The notes: generated by a model not told the origin, from the letters alone. Positions 17,119 to 26,589 are shown, counted from the stretch's first letter. The stretch: DNA of 47,723 nt from Pseudomonas antarctica (GCF_900624995.1 NZ_UYXQ01000030.1:1-47723), one strand, 5' to 3'. Translations and numbers: made by a program.

Positions 17119-18438
17119 ATGAGCATTGCTTACTACACCCTTCCCTTTTTCTTGATTGCTGCGCTGCCCCTGGCCGCCGGGGCGGTTGAGGACAAGCCCG
17201 AAGGTTTTATCGAAGGCAGCAGCGTAAACGTGCTGGCGCGCAATTTTTACTTCAACCGAGATGACCGCAAGGGCCAGTCCAGCCCCACCGGGAATGGCTA
17301 TTCCGAGGCCTGGGCACAGGGTTTGATCGGCAAATTCGAATCCGGCTTTACCCAAGGTACGGTTGGGTTCGGCCTGGAAGCGTTTGCCATGTATGGCCTT
17401 AAACTCGACTCGGGCACAGGCCGCAGCGGCGGCAAGGGCTCGTTTGGTGTATTGCCGGTGGACAGCAATAATCACCCTGAAAGCAGCTACAGTAAATTCG
17501 GCGGCGCAGCGAAATTGCGCGTGCTGGATACCGTCATCAAGGCTGGCGACGTATTCCCCGCCACCCCGGTGGTGGCCGCCGGCGACTCGCGGTTATTGCC
17601 GGAAAGTTTTCGTGGCGTCACCGCACACAACACCAGTTTTGAAGGCCTGAGCCTTCAGGGCGGACGCCTGAGCGGTATGAGCCAGCCAAGCGAAAGCGGC
17701 ATGAACAAGGGCTTTTCGACCTTCTATGCAGGCAAGGTCGACTCGCCCTGGATCGGCTATTTCGGCGGTGACTACACCGTCAACAAACACCTGAGTGTTA
17801 GCCTGTACAGCAGCCGCTTGAAGGACGCCTGGGACCAATATTACGTCGGCAGCGCCGCCAGTTACCCACTGAACGACGACGTGTCTTTGTTCGGTGACGT
17901 CAACTATTACAAGGCCGTAGACGAAGGTAAAAAGCTGCTCGGTAAATTTGATAACAACATCTGGAGCGCCCGGCTCGGGGTAAAGGTCGGCGCCCACAGC
18001 GTGGCCGTGTCGCACCAGCGCAACAACGGCGATGACGACTTCGATTACCTGCGCCAGTCGGACTCGATTTTCCTCAACAACTCGATCCAGTACAGCGACT
18101 TCAACTCGCCCAAAGAACGTTCGTGGATGGCACGTTACGACCTGGATATGCAGGCGTTCGGCATTCCCGGCCTGTCATTTATGACCCGTTACGCAAAAGG
18201 CACCGGCGCCGACTACAGCAATGCCAACGCGGTGTATATGCGTCGTGACTCGGCAGGCAACCCGCTGACCGATCAACGCCGCTGGGAGCGTGATATCGAG
18301 GCCAAATATGTGCTGCAAAGTGGCAGTTTGAAGGACTTGTCGCTGCGTTTGCGCCAGGCCACCGTGCGTTCCAGTGCGTTTGAGTCGGACTTGGAAGAGG
18401 TTCGCTTGATTGCCGAATACCCACTGCTGGCACTCTGA
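17119..18438 (+). CDS. OprD-family outer membrane porin
   Basis: Substrate-specific 18-stranded porin of 439 residues with a signal peptide (mature start near VEDKPEGFIEGSS) and the OprD-type repeated motifs (FIEGSSVNVLARNFYFNRD at the N-terminus, DLSLRLRQATVRSSAFESDLEEVRLIAEYPL at the C-terminus). The substrate cannot be read from sequence; relatives transport basic amino acids, carboxylates or aromatics. AGGAGCG lies before the ATG. It sits directly upstream of czcRS, with candidate CzcR sites before it, consistent with metal-linked porin repression. Confidence 0.92.
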   Translation: MSIAYYTLPFFLIAALPLAAGAVEDKPEGFIEGSSVNVLARNFYFNRDDRKGQSSPTGNGYSEAWAQGLIGKFESGFTQGTVGFGLEAFAMYGLKLDSGTGRSGGKGSFGVLPVDSNNHPESSYSKFGGAAKLRVLDTVIKAGDVFPATPVVAAGDSRLLPESFRGVTAHNTSFEGLSLQGGRLSGMSQPSESGMNKGFSTFYAGKVDSPWIGYFGGDYTVNKHLSVSLYSSRLKDAWDQYYVGSAASYPLNDDVSLFGDVNYYKAVDEGKKLLGKFDNNIWSARLGVKVGAHSVAVSHQRNNGDDDFDYLRQSDSIFLNNSIQYSDFNSPKERSWMARYDLDMQAFGIPGLSFMTRYAKGTGADYSNANAVYMRRDSAGNPLTDQRRWERDIEAKYVLQSGSLKDLSLRLRQATVRSSAFESDLEEVRLIAEYPLLAL

Positions 18439-18503
18439 GCAATCATCAACGCGGACGCTTACATTCGCTCGCCGTTAACTAACATTTGTTCACAAATTGA
18501 TAA

Positions 18504-18522
18504 CTATCAAAACTGTAATATT
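18504..18522. promoter_or_regulatory. Candidate CzcR site upstream of czcRS
   Basis: On the minus strand this reads AATATTACAGTTTTGATAG, aligned with AACATTACAAATCCGTTAG before czcC. It lies just upstream of a possible TATACT -10 hexamer (18553-18558), so it could mediate CzcR autoregulation. Inferred by motif sharing. Confidence 0.5.
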
Positions 18523-18585
18523 AGCCTCAGCTTCCCGTTAAGTTGAACTTCCTATACTCACCTCAACTTATTTGCACCGAGCAAC

Positions 18586-18661
18586 ATTCATCTCAGAAGC
18601 TTTTTTTGTAGCTCCTTTGGAAAGAGATGAATTTTTAACGCCCCTCTGGGGCGTTTTTTTT
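18586..18661 (+). ncRNA. Structured leader or small RNA ending in a terminator, upstream of czcR
   Basis: A perfect 9-bp stem ATTCATCTC (18586-18594) / GAGATGAAT (18624-18632) is followed at once by a strong terminator hairpin with a T tract. With TATACT at 18553 as -10, a transcript of roughly 100 bases would end here. It is either an independent small RNA or an attenuator in the czcRS 5' leader. No known family was recognised. Confidence 0.45.
18637..18661 (+). terminator. Rho-independent terminator in the czcRS leader
   Basis: AACGCCCC-TCT-GGGGCGTT followed by further T residues. It lies between oprD and czcR, 135 bases before the czcR start, so it either ends oprD or leader transcription. 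Confidence 0.9.
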
Positions 18662-18666
18662 GCGCA

Positions 18667-18692
18667 GCGACTTAGTCGCGACCAATGGTCGC
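18667..18692 (+). other. Tandem overlapping hairpins in the czcRS leader
   Basis: GCGAC-TTA-GTCGC (18667-18679) and GCGACC-AAT-GGTCGC (18678-18692) are two perfect short stem-loops sharing two bases. They follow the terminator and precede czcR by about 100 bases. Confidence 0.6.
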
Positions 18693-18795
18693 AGTTGACC
18701 CTGAAGCTACTTCACACTTCAGAATTTTCCTACTCCCAAAACACCCCATCCATAAGGAAATGGAACCCTTCTCTTTCAGTAAAAGGTAAATCCCA

Positions 18796-19470
18796 ATGCG
18801 TATCCTTGTGGTTGAGGACGAGCAAAAAACTGCCGACTACCTGCAGCAAGGCCTGAATGAAAGTGGCTACGTGGTCGACTGCGCGTCCAACGGCATCGAC
18901 GGCCTGCACCTGGCAGCGCAGCACGCCTACGAGTTGGTCATCCTCGACGTCAACCTCCCGGGCAAGGATGGCTGGGAAGTGCTGGAGCAATTGCGCCGCA
19001 ACGGCAGCCAACGCGTGATGATGCTGACCGCCCGTGGCCGGCTGGCCGACAAAATCAAAGGCCTGGACATGGGCGCCGACGATTACTTAGTCAAACCCTT
19101 CGAGTTTCCCGAGTTGCTGGCGCGCGTGCGCACGCTGTTGCGGCGTAGCGAGCATATCCCGCAGCCGGATGTATTCCGCGTATTGGACCTGGAACTGGAC
19201 CCCCGCCGCCACCGCGCCTACCGCGGCACACGGCGCATCGACTTGACCACCAAGGAGTTCGCGTTGCTGCAGGTACTGATGCGCCAGACCGGCGAGGTGC
19301 TGACGCGTACGCAGATTATCTCGCTGGTATGGGACATGAATTTCGACTGCGACACCAACGTGGTGGAAGTCTCCATCAGCCGCCTGCGCGCCAAGGTCGA
19401 TGACCAGAGCGAGGTCAAACTTATCCACACCATTCGCGGCGTGGGTTATGTGCTGGAGGCGCGGCAATGA
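18796..19470 (+). CDS. czcR: Heavy-metal response regulator CzcR (OmpR family)
   Basis: 224-residue response regulator: receiver domain (residues 1-118) with phosphoacceptor D51 in VILDVNLPGK and K100 in YLVKPFEF, then an OmpR/PhoB winged helix (about 125-222, VVEVSISRLRAKVDD...IRGVGYVLE). It belongs to the CzcR/CopR/IrlR heavy-metal group. Family members activate czcCBA in response to Zn, Cd or Co and repress oprD. It overlaps czcS by an ATGA, so the pair is translationally coupled. Confidence 0.93.
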   Translation: MRILVVEDEQKTADYLQQGLNESGYVVDCASNGIDGLHLAAQHAYELVILDVNLPGKDGWEVLEQLRRNGSQRVMMLTARGRLADKIKGLDMGADDYLVKPFEFPELLARVRTLLRRSEHIPQPDVFRVLDLELDPRRHRAYRGTRRIDLTTKEFALLQVLMRQTGEVLTRTQIISLVWDMNFDCDTNVVEVSISRLRAKVDDQSEVKLIHTIRGVGYVLEARQ

Positions 19471-20852
19471 AAACCAGCAGTTTGTCGATGCGTCTGGGGC
19501 TGACGGTCAGCCTGATGGGCGCCGGCCTGGTGCTGTTACTGGCCACCCTGGCCTACCTGGCCTTGACGCACGAGCTGGAAAAATTGGCGCGCAAGGGCCT
19601 GGAAAGCAAAATGGAACAGATTCAGCACAGCCTGTCTCAGGGCCTGAACGCCAATGGCATCCGCGCCCGCCCGCATTCGCTGATGGACTTGGTGATCGGC
19701 CACGACAACTTCTACCTGACCATCGTCGGCACCGCCCCCGATGACAGCGTGCTATTGAGCGCTGGGGCCAAACCGCAGGAACCATTGCTGACAGACTTCA
19801 CGCCGCGAGAAATCCTCGGTTACCTCAACTGGGCCGACAGCAATGGCAACCAAGTGCTCAGCGCTTCCAGCCTGATGCGCCTGGCCAGCGGCGAGCGCGT
19901 ACGCGTGTTACTGTCCCTGGACCGCATGGACGACCAAGCGTTGCTCAGCGCCTACCTGCGCGCCACAGTGATCGCCTTGCCCATGTTGCTGATCCTGATC
20001 GGCATGGGGGCCTGGTGGCTGGTACAGCGTGGTCTGGCGCCATTGAAACAGTTCAGCCATGTGGCGGCCAAAGTCACCACCCAGGACCTGACCCATCGAT
20101 TGTCCGTCGACAACCTTCCCCACGAGCTGGGCGAGTTGGCACAAGGCTTCAACGTGATGCTCAATCGCCTGGACGCCGGAGTGCAGCAGCTGTCGCAATT
20201 CTCCGATGACCTCGCCCATGAATTACGCGCGCCGCTGACCAACCTGATGGGCAAGGCCCAGGTAACGCTGTCGCGCCAACGCCCGCCAGAGGAATACAAA
20301 GCGGTGCTGGAATCCAACACCGAAGAGCTGGAGCGCCTGGCGCGCATCGTCTCCGACATGCTGTTCCTGGCCCAGGTCAGTCACCCGGCGGCGCGGGCTT
20401 CGTTTACCGCCGTATCGCTGGCGGCGGAGGCGAACCGGGTGATGGACTTGTTCGCCCTGAGTGCCGAAGACAAACAACTGAACCTGACCCTCAGCGGCGA
20501 GGCCCAGGTACACGGCGATCGCCTGATGATTCAACGCGCGCTCTCAAACCTGTTGTCCAATGCGATCCGACATAGCCCATCAGGCGCGCATATCTCGTTG
20601 TTGGTGGAGGCTTACGGCAACAGCGTGTCGTTGTCTGTCAGCAACCCTGGCCCGGGGATTGAAGCGCAACACCTGCCGCACCTGTTCGAACGTTTCTACC
20701 GTGTCGACAGCAGCCGCGCGCGCACCGAAGGCGGTACCGGCCTGGGACTGGCCATCGTGCGATCGATCATGACCTTGCACCAGGGGCAAACGGACGTGCG
20801 CAGCTTGCCGGGTGGCTTTACCTTGTTTCGCCTGGTGTTTCCTCAAGTCTAA
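19467..20852 (+). CDS. czcS: Heavy-metal sensor histidine kinase CzcS
   Basis: 461-residue membrane kinase: transmembrane helices at about 11-33 and 163-187, a periplasmic sensor region between them, HAMP (about 188-240), the dimerisation/phosphoacceptor H251 in DLAHELRAPLTNL, and an ATPase domain with N-box, G1 and G2 motifs (LSNLLSNAIRHSP, NPGPGIEAQHLPHLFERFYRVD, GGTGLGLAIVRSI). It matches the CusS/CzcS heavy-metal group. It signals to CzcR; periplasmic Zn, Cd or Co is the expected ligand by family and by the neighbouring czcCBA. Confidence 0.92.
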   Translation: MKTSSLSMRLGLTVSLMGAGLVLLLATLAYLALTHELEKLARKGLESKMEQIQHSLSQGLNANGIRARPHSLMDLVIGHDNFYLTIVGTAPDDSVLLSAGAKPQEPLLTDFTPREILGYLNWADSNGNQVLSASSLMRLASGERVRVLLSLDRMDDQALLSAYLRATVIALPMLLILIGMGAWWLVQRGLAPLKQFSHVAAKVTTQDLTHRLSVDNLPHELGELAQGFNVMLNRLDAGVQQLSQFSDDLAHELRAPLTNLMGKAQVTLSRQRPPEEYKAVLESNTEELERLARIVSDMLFLAQVSHPAARASFTAVSLAAEANRVMDLFALSAEDKQLNLTLSGEAQVHGDRLMIQRALSNLLSNAIRHSPSGAHISLLVEAYGNSVSLSVSNPGPGIEAQHLPHLFERFYRVDSSRARTEGGTGLGLAIVRSIMTLHQGQTDVRSLPGGFTLFRLVFPQV

Positions 20853-20880
20853 CCCGCCTCTAGGGTGAGCCCGATTGTTA

Positions 20881-20916
20881 TGGCGAGCGGGCTTGCCACA
20901 ACATCCCCGCTCGCCA
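20881..20916. repeat. Inverted repeat between convergent czcS and czcA
   Basis: TGGCGAGCGGG and CCCGCTCGCCA form an 11-bp perfect stem with a 14-base loop. This is a Pseudomonas intergenic palindrome type located between convergent ends, where it could serve as a bidirectional transcript stabiliser or terminator; there is no T tract. Confidence 0.75.
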
Positions 20917-20960
20917 CAGACAGTCCATGCCACCCAACAAGCCTGCACACCACACCCGCG

Positions 20961-23900
20961 TCATTCCTCCTTGCGGTGCGCCCACTGATACAACGCCGGC
21001 AGCACCAGCAAGGTCAGCAGCGTAGAAGAAATAATCCCGCCGATCACCACCGTCGCCAACGGACGTTGTACTTCGGCCCCGGTGCCAGTGGCCAAGGCCA
21101 TCGGGATAAACCCCAGGGACGCCACCAACGCGGTCATCAACACCGGCCGCAACCGCGTCAATGCCCCTTCATTGATCGCCACCGATAATGAACGCCCTTC
21201 CTCACGCAGGTTACGGATGAAGGCGATCATCACCAGCCCGTTAAGCACCGCTACCCCCGACAGCGCGATAAAGCCCACGCCCGCCGAAATCGACAACGGA
21301 ATATCACGCAGCCACAACGCCATAATCCCACCGGTCAACGCGAACGGAATCCCGGTAAACACCAGCAGGCCATCCTTGAGGTTGTTGAACATCATGAACA
21401 GCAGGCCAAACACCAACAGCAACGCCACCGGCACCACGATGCGCAAACGCTCGGACGCTTCCTTCAACTGTTCGAACTGCCCGCCCCATGTGGTCCAGTA
21501 ACCCGCTGGCACCTTCACTTGCGTGCTGATAGCCGTCTCGGCCTCTTCAACGAACGAACCGATATCACGCCCGCGTACGTTGGCGCTGACGATCACCAGA
21601 CGCTTGCCGTTCTCACGGCTGATCTGGTTCGGGCCGAGTACCAAATCCAAACTGGCGACCTGGGACAAGGCGATAAAGCCCAGCTGCCCCGAAGCGTTAC
21701 TGGCGAGCGCCGGCACCGGAATCAACAGTCGCGACAAGCCGTCGATATCGGTGCGCAACGCGTCGGACAAACGCACAACCATGTCGAAGCGGCGGTCACC
21801 TTCGTACAACGTACCGGCCTGGCGCCCACCGACCGCGACGGCAATGGTGTCCTGCACATCGCCCACGTTCAAGCCGAAACGCGCGGCCTTGTCGCGGTCG
21901 ATATTGATGGTCAGCACCGGCAGCCCGGAGGTCTGCTCCACCTTCACTTCCGAGGCACCCTCAAGTTTCTGCAAGGTCTCGGCGATTTCCCCAGCGGTCT
22001 TGTTGAGCACCGCCATGTCGTCACCAAATACTTTCACCGCCACGTCACTGCGCACCCCGGAAATCAGCTCGTTAAAACGCAGCTGGATCGGTTGCGACAG
22101 TTCATACGCACTGCCCGGCACAATCGCACTGGCGCGCTGGATGTCTTCGATCAGCGCCTCGCGGGACTTCTTCGGATCCGGCCATTGCTCTTTGGGTTTG
22201 AGCATCACATAGCTGTCGGAAATATTCGGCGGCATCGGGTCCGAAGCGATTTCCGCAGTGCCGGTACGCGCAAAGACCCGCTCGATTTCCGGCACCTGCG
22301 CCATCAAGGTTTTTTCCAGTTGCTGCTGCATTTGCACCGACTGCGTCAGGCTGGTGCCGGGTACGCGCAACGCCTGTTGGGCAAAGTCGCCCTCGCTGAG
22401 GCTAGGGATAAATTCACTGCCCATGCGGCTGGCCACTGCTCCTGAGGCGACGATGGTCAACACCGCCAAACCAAACACCAGTGCACGGCGCTTCATCACC
22501 CCGTCCAACACCGGCGCATAAACCCGACGCGCCGTGCGCATTACCAAGTTTTCCTCTTCCTTGACCTTGCCGGTCACGAACAGCGCTATCGCGGCGGGCA
22601 CGAAGGTTACCGATAGAATCATCGCACCGAGCAGCGCAATCACGACGGTAAACGCCATGGGATGGAACATCTTCCCGGCCACGCCGGTGAGCGCGAAAAT
22701 CGGCAGGTACACGACCATGATGATCAGTTGCCCGTAGATCAGGGCTCGTCGCGCTTCCTTGGCGGCCGCGAATACCTCGTGCAGGCGCTCACTGCGAGTC
22801 AACAGGCGGCCGTGGCGCTGCTGCGCAGGGGCCAGTCGGCGGATGGCGTTTTCGACGATCACCACCGCGCCGTCGACAATAATGCCGAAGTCCAACGCGC
22901 CAAGACTCATCAGGTTGGCGCTGACTTTGTGGGTGAACATCCCGGTAAACGTGAACAGCATCGCCAGCGGGATCACCATCGCAGTAATCAACGCCGCGCG
23001 GATATTGCCCAGGAACAGGAACAGCACCGCGACCACCAGCAGCGCACCTTCGAAGAGGTTTTTCTTCACGGTGGCAATGGCTTTTTCCACCAGGTTAGTG
23101 CGGTCGTAGACGGTCACGGCGACCACACCCTGGGGCAGTGAACGGTTGATCTCTTCAAGTTTTTTCGCCACCGCCTGGGACACGGTGCGGCTGTTTTCAC
23201 CGATCAACATAAACACCGTGCCCAGCACCACTTCACGGCCATTCTCCGTGGCGGCGCCAGTACGCAGCTCACGGCCGATTTCGACCTGCGCCACATTGCG
23301 CACGCGAATTGGCGTGCCGTCCGAGGTGGTGATGACGATGTTGGCGATGTCGTCGATGGACGCCACTTGCCCCGGAGCGCGAATCAACAGTTGCTCGCCG
23401 CTGCGCTCGATGTAACCGGCGCCGACGTTGGCGTTGTTACGCTCAAGCGAAGTGACCAAATCGGTCAACGTCAGGTTGTAGGCCGCTAGACGCTTGGGGT
23501 CCGGGGCGATCTGGTACTCCTTGGCAAAGCCGCCGATGGTGTTGATTTCGGCCACGCCCGGTACGTTGCGCAGTTGCGGCTTGATGATCCAGTCCTGGAT
23601 CACCCGCAGGTCGGTCGGCGTGTAAGGCGTGCCATCGTCCTTGAGTGCGCCGTCTTCAGCTTCGACGGTCCATAGGAAAATTTCCCCAAGCCCGGTGGAA
23701 ATCGGCCCCATCGCCGTCTCGATGCCGGTGGGCAATTGTTCGCGGGCCACTTGCAAGCGCTCGTTGACCAATTGGCGGGCAAAGAACAGGTCGGTGCCGT
23801 CTTTGAAGATCACCGTGACCTGGGACAAGCCGGAGCGCGACAACGAACGCGTCTGCTGCAAGCCGGGCAACCCGGCCATGGCGGTTTCGATCGGAAAGGT

Positions 23901-24095
23901 AATGCGCTGTTCGGTTTCCAGCGGCGAAAACCCGGCTGCCGCCGAGTTGATCTGCACCTGCACATTGGTGATGTCGGGCACCGCGTCGATGGGCAACTTC
24001 TGATAGCTGGCGATGCCGACACCGGCCATCAACAGCACCGCCAGCAGCACGATAATGCGCTGCTCAATGGCAAATTGGATAAGGCGCTCAAACAT
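20961..24095 (-). CDS. czcA: CzcA heavy-metal efflux RND transporter
   Basis: Inner-membrane proton-driven RND pump of the heavy-metal efflux family, 1044 residues with 12 membrane helices. The HME signature DFGIIVDGAVVIVEN with two acidic residues (helix 4, about residue 405) fits Zn/Co/Cd (HME1) rather than Cu/Ag pumps. It works with CzcB (adaptor) and CzcC (outer membrane channel), encoded just upstream in the order czcC-czcB-czcA with 18-base gaps. The ORF shows no break. Confidence 0.95.
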   Translation of the reverse strand: MFERLIQFAIEQRIIVLLAVLLMAGVGIASYQKLPIDAVPDITNVQVQINSAAAGFSPLETEQRITFPIETAMAGLPGLQQTRSLSRSGLSQVTVIFKDGTDLFFARQLVNERLQVAREQLPTGIETAMGPISTGLGEIFLWTVEAEDGALKDDGTPYTPTDLRVIQDWIIKPQLRNVPGVAEINTIGGFAKEYQIAPDPKRLAAYNLTLTDLVTSLERNNANVGAGYIERSGEQLLIRAPGQVASIDDIANIVITTSDGTPIRVRNVAQVEIGRELRTGAATENGREVVLGTVFMLIGENSRTVSQAVAKKLEEINRSLPQGVVAVTVYDRTNLVEKAIATVKKNLFEGALLVVAVLFLFLGNIRAALITAMVIPLAMLFTFTGMFTHKVSANLMSLGALDFGIIVDGAVVIVENAIRRLAPAQQRHGRLLTRSERLHEVFAAAKEARRALIYGQLIIMVVYLPIFALTGVAGKMFHPMAFTVVIALLGAMILSVTFVPAAIALFVTGKVKEEENLVMRTARRVYAPVLDGVMKRRALVFGLAVLTIVASGAVASRMGSEFIPSLSEGDFAQQALRVPGTSLTQSVQMQQQLEKTLMAQVPEIERVFARTGTAEIASDPMPPNISDSYVMLKPKEQWPDPKKSREALIEDIQRASAIVPGSAYELSQPIQLRFNELISGVRSDVAVKVFGDDMAVLNKTAGEIAETLQKLEGASEVKVEQTSGLPVLTINIDRDKAARFGLNVGDVQDTIAVAVGGRQAGTLYEGDRRFDMVVRLSDALRTDIDGLSRLLIPVPALASNASGQLGFIALSQVASLDLVLGPNQISRENGKRLVIVSANVRGRDIGSFVEEAETAISTQVKVPAGYWTTWGGQFEQLKEASERLRIVVPVALLLVFGLLFMMFNNLKDGLLVFTGIPFALTGGIMALWLRDIPLSISAGVGFIALSGVAVLNGLVMIAFIRNLREEGRSLSVAINEGALTRLRPVLMTALVASLGFIPMALATGTGAEVQRPLATVVIGGIISSTLLTLLVLPALYQWAHRKEE

Positions 24096-24113
24096 GGGGA
24101 ATCACTCGCGGGA

Positions 24114-25223
24114 TCAATGGGCGTGCTCGGCCGAGCCTTTACCCAGTTCGGACTTGAGGATGAAGCTGCCTTCGGTGGCCACCTGCGCCCCGGCCTCGAG
24201 GCCCTGGCGTACTTCGACGTAGCCGTTTTCACTCACGCCCAGTTCGAGGTGGCGGGTGATGAAACCGTCCGCAGTGCGCACGAACACCGAAGGTTTGTCC
24301 TCGACGGTCTGGATCGCGGTTTGCGGCACGGTGACCTTGGCCTGGTAGGTGTCGGTGGCCAATTGCACGGTGACAAACAGCCCGGGGCGCCAGGCGTCGT
24401 CGGGGTTGGGCACGGTCACGCGCACGGTGGCGGTACGCGTCTGCTCGCCGAGCAGGTTGCCGACGTAGGCCACGGTGCCTTGTACTTCAGTGCCCATTTC
24501 CGTGGAGGTGACTTTCACCGGTTTACCGACGCGCACCTTGTTCAAGTCCTTGGGAAACACGCCGAAGGTGACCCACACCTGGGACAAATCCGAGAGCGTG
24601 AAGGCATTGCTGGTTTCGCCCACCACCTCACCAACGCCCAAGTGCTTTTCCACCACTACGCCAGCGAACGGCGCGCGCAGTTCATAGCGATTGCCTCCGA
24701 CCAATACTGCGCTGCCGCTGAGTGCGGTCATCTTCTGACGGGCGTTGTTCAGGGCGATCTCCGCTTCCTGCAAGGTCTGGCGCGCCAGCAGGTAATCCTG
24801 CTCGGCGGAGATCTCGTCCTTCCACAGTTGGCGCTCGCGCAGGAAGGTGGTGCGCGCCAGTTCGACGCGGCGCTCACTGGCCGCCAGTTCGCTGCGTTGA
24901 TCAGAAATCTGCTGGCTGGCGATCACCGCCAACAGTTCGCCTTTCTTCACCGACTGGCCGAGGTTGACCTTGACCTCCTCCACCACACCGGCTGCTCGCG
25001 GGACGATGTGCGAGGTACGGTCCTCGTCAAAACGCACTTCGCCCGGCAGCGTCAGCAGGGTGCTGATCGCGCGGGGTTGGGCTTGGGCGAGTTGGATACC
25101 GGCAGCCTGGATCTGCTGCTCAGTGAGTTCGAGCCTGCCTTCTTCTTCCTCTTCGGCCTGTGCAAAACCCGACAGCATCAGGCCCAGGGCGACGGCAAGC
25201 GCCACGCCGTATTTATGCTTCAT
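24114..25223 (-). CDS. czcB: CzcB periplasmic adaptor
   Basis: Membrane-fusion protein bridging CzcA and CzcC, 369 residues. There is a signal peptide (MKHKYGVALAVALGLMLSGFAQA) followed by an acidic EEEEE stretch, a barrel-sandwich/lipoyl motif (VPRAAGVVEEVKVNLGQSVKKGELL), a long alpha-hairpin (about 110-170) and beta-barrel domain. It is shorter than the ~520-residue CzcB of Cupriavidus and lacks its histidine-rich N-terminal extension, though it ends in HAH. Confidence 0.92.
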   Translation of the reverse strand: MKHKYGVALAVALGLMLSGFAQAEEEEEGRLELTEQQIQAAGIQLAQAQPRAISTLLTLPGEVRFDEDRTSHIVPRAAGVVEEVKVNLGQSVKKGELLAVIASQQISDQRSELAASERRVELARTTFLRERQLWKDEISAEQDYLLARQTLQEAEIALNNARQKMTALSGSAVLVGGNRYELRAPFAGVVVEKHLGVGEVVGETSNAFTLSDLSQVWVTFGVFPKDLNKVRVGKPVKVTSTEMGTEVQGTVAYVGNLLGEQTRTATVRVTVPNPDDAWRPGLFVTVQLATDTYQAKVTVPQTAIQTVEDKPSVFVRTADGFITRHLELGVSENGYVEVRQGLEAGAQVATEGSFILKSELGKGSAEHAH

Positions 25224-25241
25224 AAAAGACTCCAGAAAAAA

Positions 25242-26480
25242 TCAAAACCGGGCGAGGTCGCCGTAAATCCGTTCGATGCGCACCCAGGCGTCGGTCGCCT
25301 GGGCGGTCGCCGTGAGGTATTGCGTGCGCGCTGCAATCAAAGTGCGCTGAGCATCGAGCACGTCGAGGAAGTTGAACTTGCCCATCTCGAAGCCACGGGT
25401 GGCGCTGTCCACCGCGCGTTGGGCGGCGGGCAGGATTTGTTGGTTGAACGTGCGCACTTCAGTGTTGGCGGTTTGCCAAAGGTCCAGGGCCTGGCGGGTT
25501 TCGGTGCGCAAGCGCAGCTCAACAGCATTGCGCAGGTCGCGGGCTTGATCGGCGCGGCGGCTGGCAGCGAGCACGTTGCCTTGGTTGCGGTTGAACAGCG
25601 GGATCGGCATCGACACGCCCACCAGGTTCACCCGCTCACGCACGCTGGCGTCGTACTGGCTGCCGATCGACACATCCAGGTCGGGAATGCGCTGGGCTTT
25701 TTCCAGGCCTACGCTGGCTTCGCTCTGGATAATCTGCATGTCGGCCAGGCGCAGTTCGGTGGTTTGTTCAAGCCGCGCCAGCAGTTGTGCGGAGGCCGGC
25801 AAGGGCGGTGCGAATTGGCCCTGAGTGGCCACGGCTTGGAAGTCGGGCGTGGCGCTGCCGGTGCTGGCGCCAAGGCGGCGATAGGCATCGCTGAGGCCGA
25901 CCCGCGCGCGGTTCAACTCCAGGCGGATCTCGGATAACTGCACCTGTGCGCGGGTGGCTTCCACCGGCGATGATTTGCCGGCGGTGACGCGGCCGTTGGC
26001 AACCACCAGGCCGCGTTCGGCCAGGGCCATCGAGCGCTGCGCCAGGTCGAGGCGCTCCTGGGCTCGCAGCGCGCCGTAATAGCTGTCGATCACATCGGCG
26101 CGTAGGCCGTTGCGACGTTGCTCCAAGGTCAGTGCGGCGGCATCCTGCGCGCGCGTGGCCACGTCAATCCGCGCACCGCGCTTACCGCCCAGTTCCAGGG
26201 TTTGGCTGAGTTTAATCGTGGTGGTGCGCGTGTTGCGGCGCGTGTCTTCGGCATCCCAGGAGGCCACCGGGTTGGGTATCAAGCCGGCCTGTTGACGAGC
26301 GCCTTGGGCAATGTCGATTTCCCATTGCGCGGCAGCCAGGTCGGGGTTGTTGGCGAAGGCGGTTTGCAGGGCTGCATCGAGCGTGAGGGTTTGCGCCTGG
26401 GCAACGCTTGCGGCCACCCAAAACGCTGCTGCGCCCAAAAATGTTTTAACAGCCAACAGTGTTCTAACGGAAAGTGCCAT
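25242..26480 (-). CDS. czcC: CzcC outer membrane efflux protein
   Basis: TolC-family outer membrane channel of 412 residues with a signal peptide ending ASVAQAQ and two outer-membrane-efflux repeats (LDAALQTAFANNPDLAAAQWEI near 33-55 and a second half from about 215, including GEQ-type helices and the GVSMPIPLFNRNQGNV segment). It is the first gene of czcCBA. The 109-base gap to czcD upstream carries a candidate CzcR motif, so the operon probably has its own promoter. Confidence 0.92.
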   Translation of the reverse strand: MALSVRTLLAVKTFLGAAAFWVAASVAQAQTLTLDAALQTAFANNPDLAAAQWEIDIAQGARQQAGLIPNPVASWDAEDTRRNTRTTTIKLSQTLELGGKRGARIDVATRAQDAAALTLEQRRNGLRADVIDSYYGALRAQERLDLAQRSMALAERGLVVANGRVTAGKSSPVEATRAQVQLSEIRLELNRARVGLSDAYRRLGASTGSATPDFQAVATQGQFAPPLPASAQLLARLEQTTELRLADMQIIQSEASVGLEKAQRIPDLDVSIGSQYDASVRERVNLVGVSMPIPLFNRNQGNVLAASRRADQARDLRNAVELRLRTETRQALDLWQTANTEVRTFNQQILPAAQRAVDSATRGFEMGKFNFLDVLDAQRTLIAARTQYLTATAQATDAWVRIERIYGDLARF

Positions 26481-26564
26481 AACGAAAGTTCCACGCCCAT
26501 GAAGTCGCTGAGATCTCCCAGCGGGGGCAATGTAGCTTTCGGTACTTATCAGGGCGGTGGGCAG

Positions 26565-26583
26565 AACATTACAAATCCGTTAG
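26565..26583. promoter_or_regulatory. Candidate CzcR site upstream of czcCBA
   Basis: AACATTACAAATCCGTTAG, on the plus strand, 85 bases upstream of czcC and just after the czcD stop. It is shared with the oprD and czcRS upstream regions (see those entries). Strongest of the set. Confidence 0.6.
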
Positions 26584-26589
26584 CGAGGA

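Noticed and set aside
23736..25937. Long open frame antisense to czcA/czcB (and another antisense to mksB, 41435-43093)
   Set aside because: These follow from GC-rich codon bias opposite strong genes; they have no ribosome binding site and no recognisable domain.
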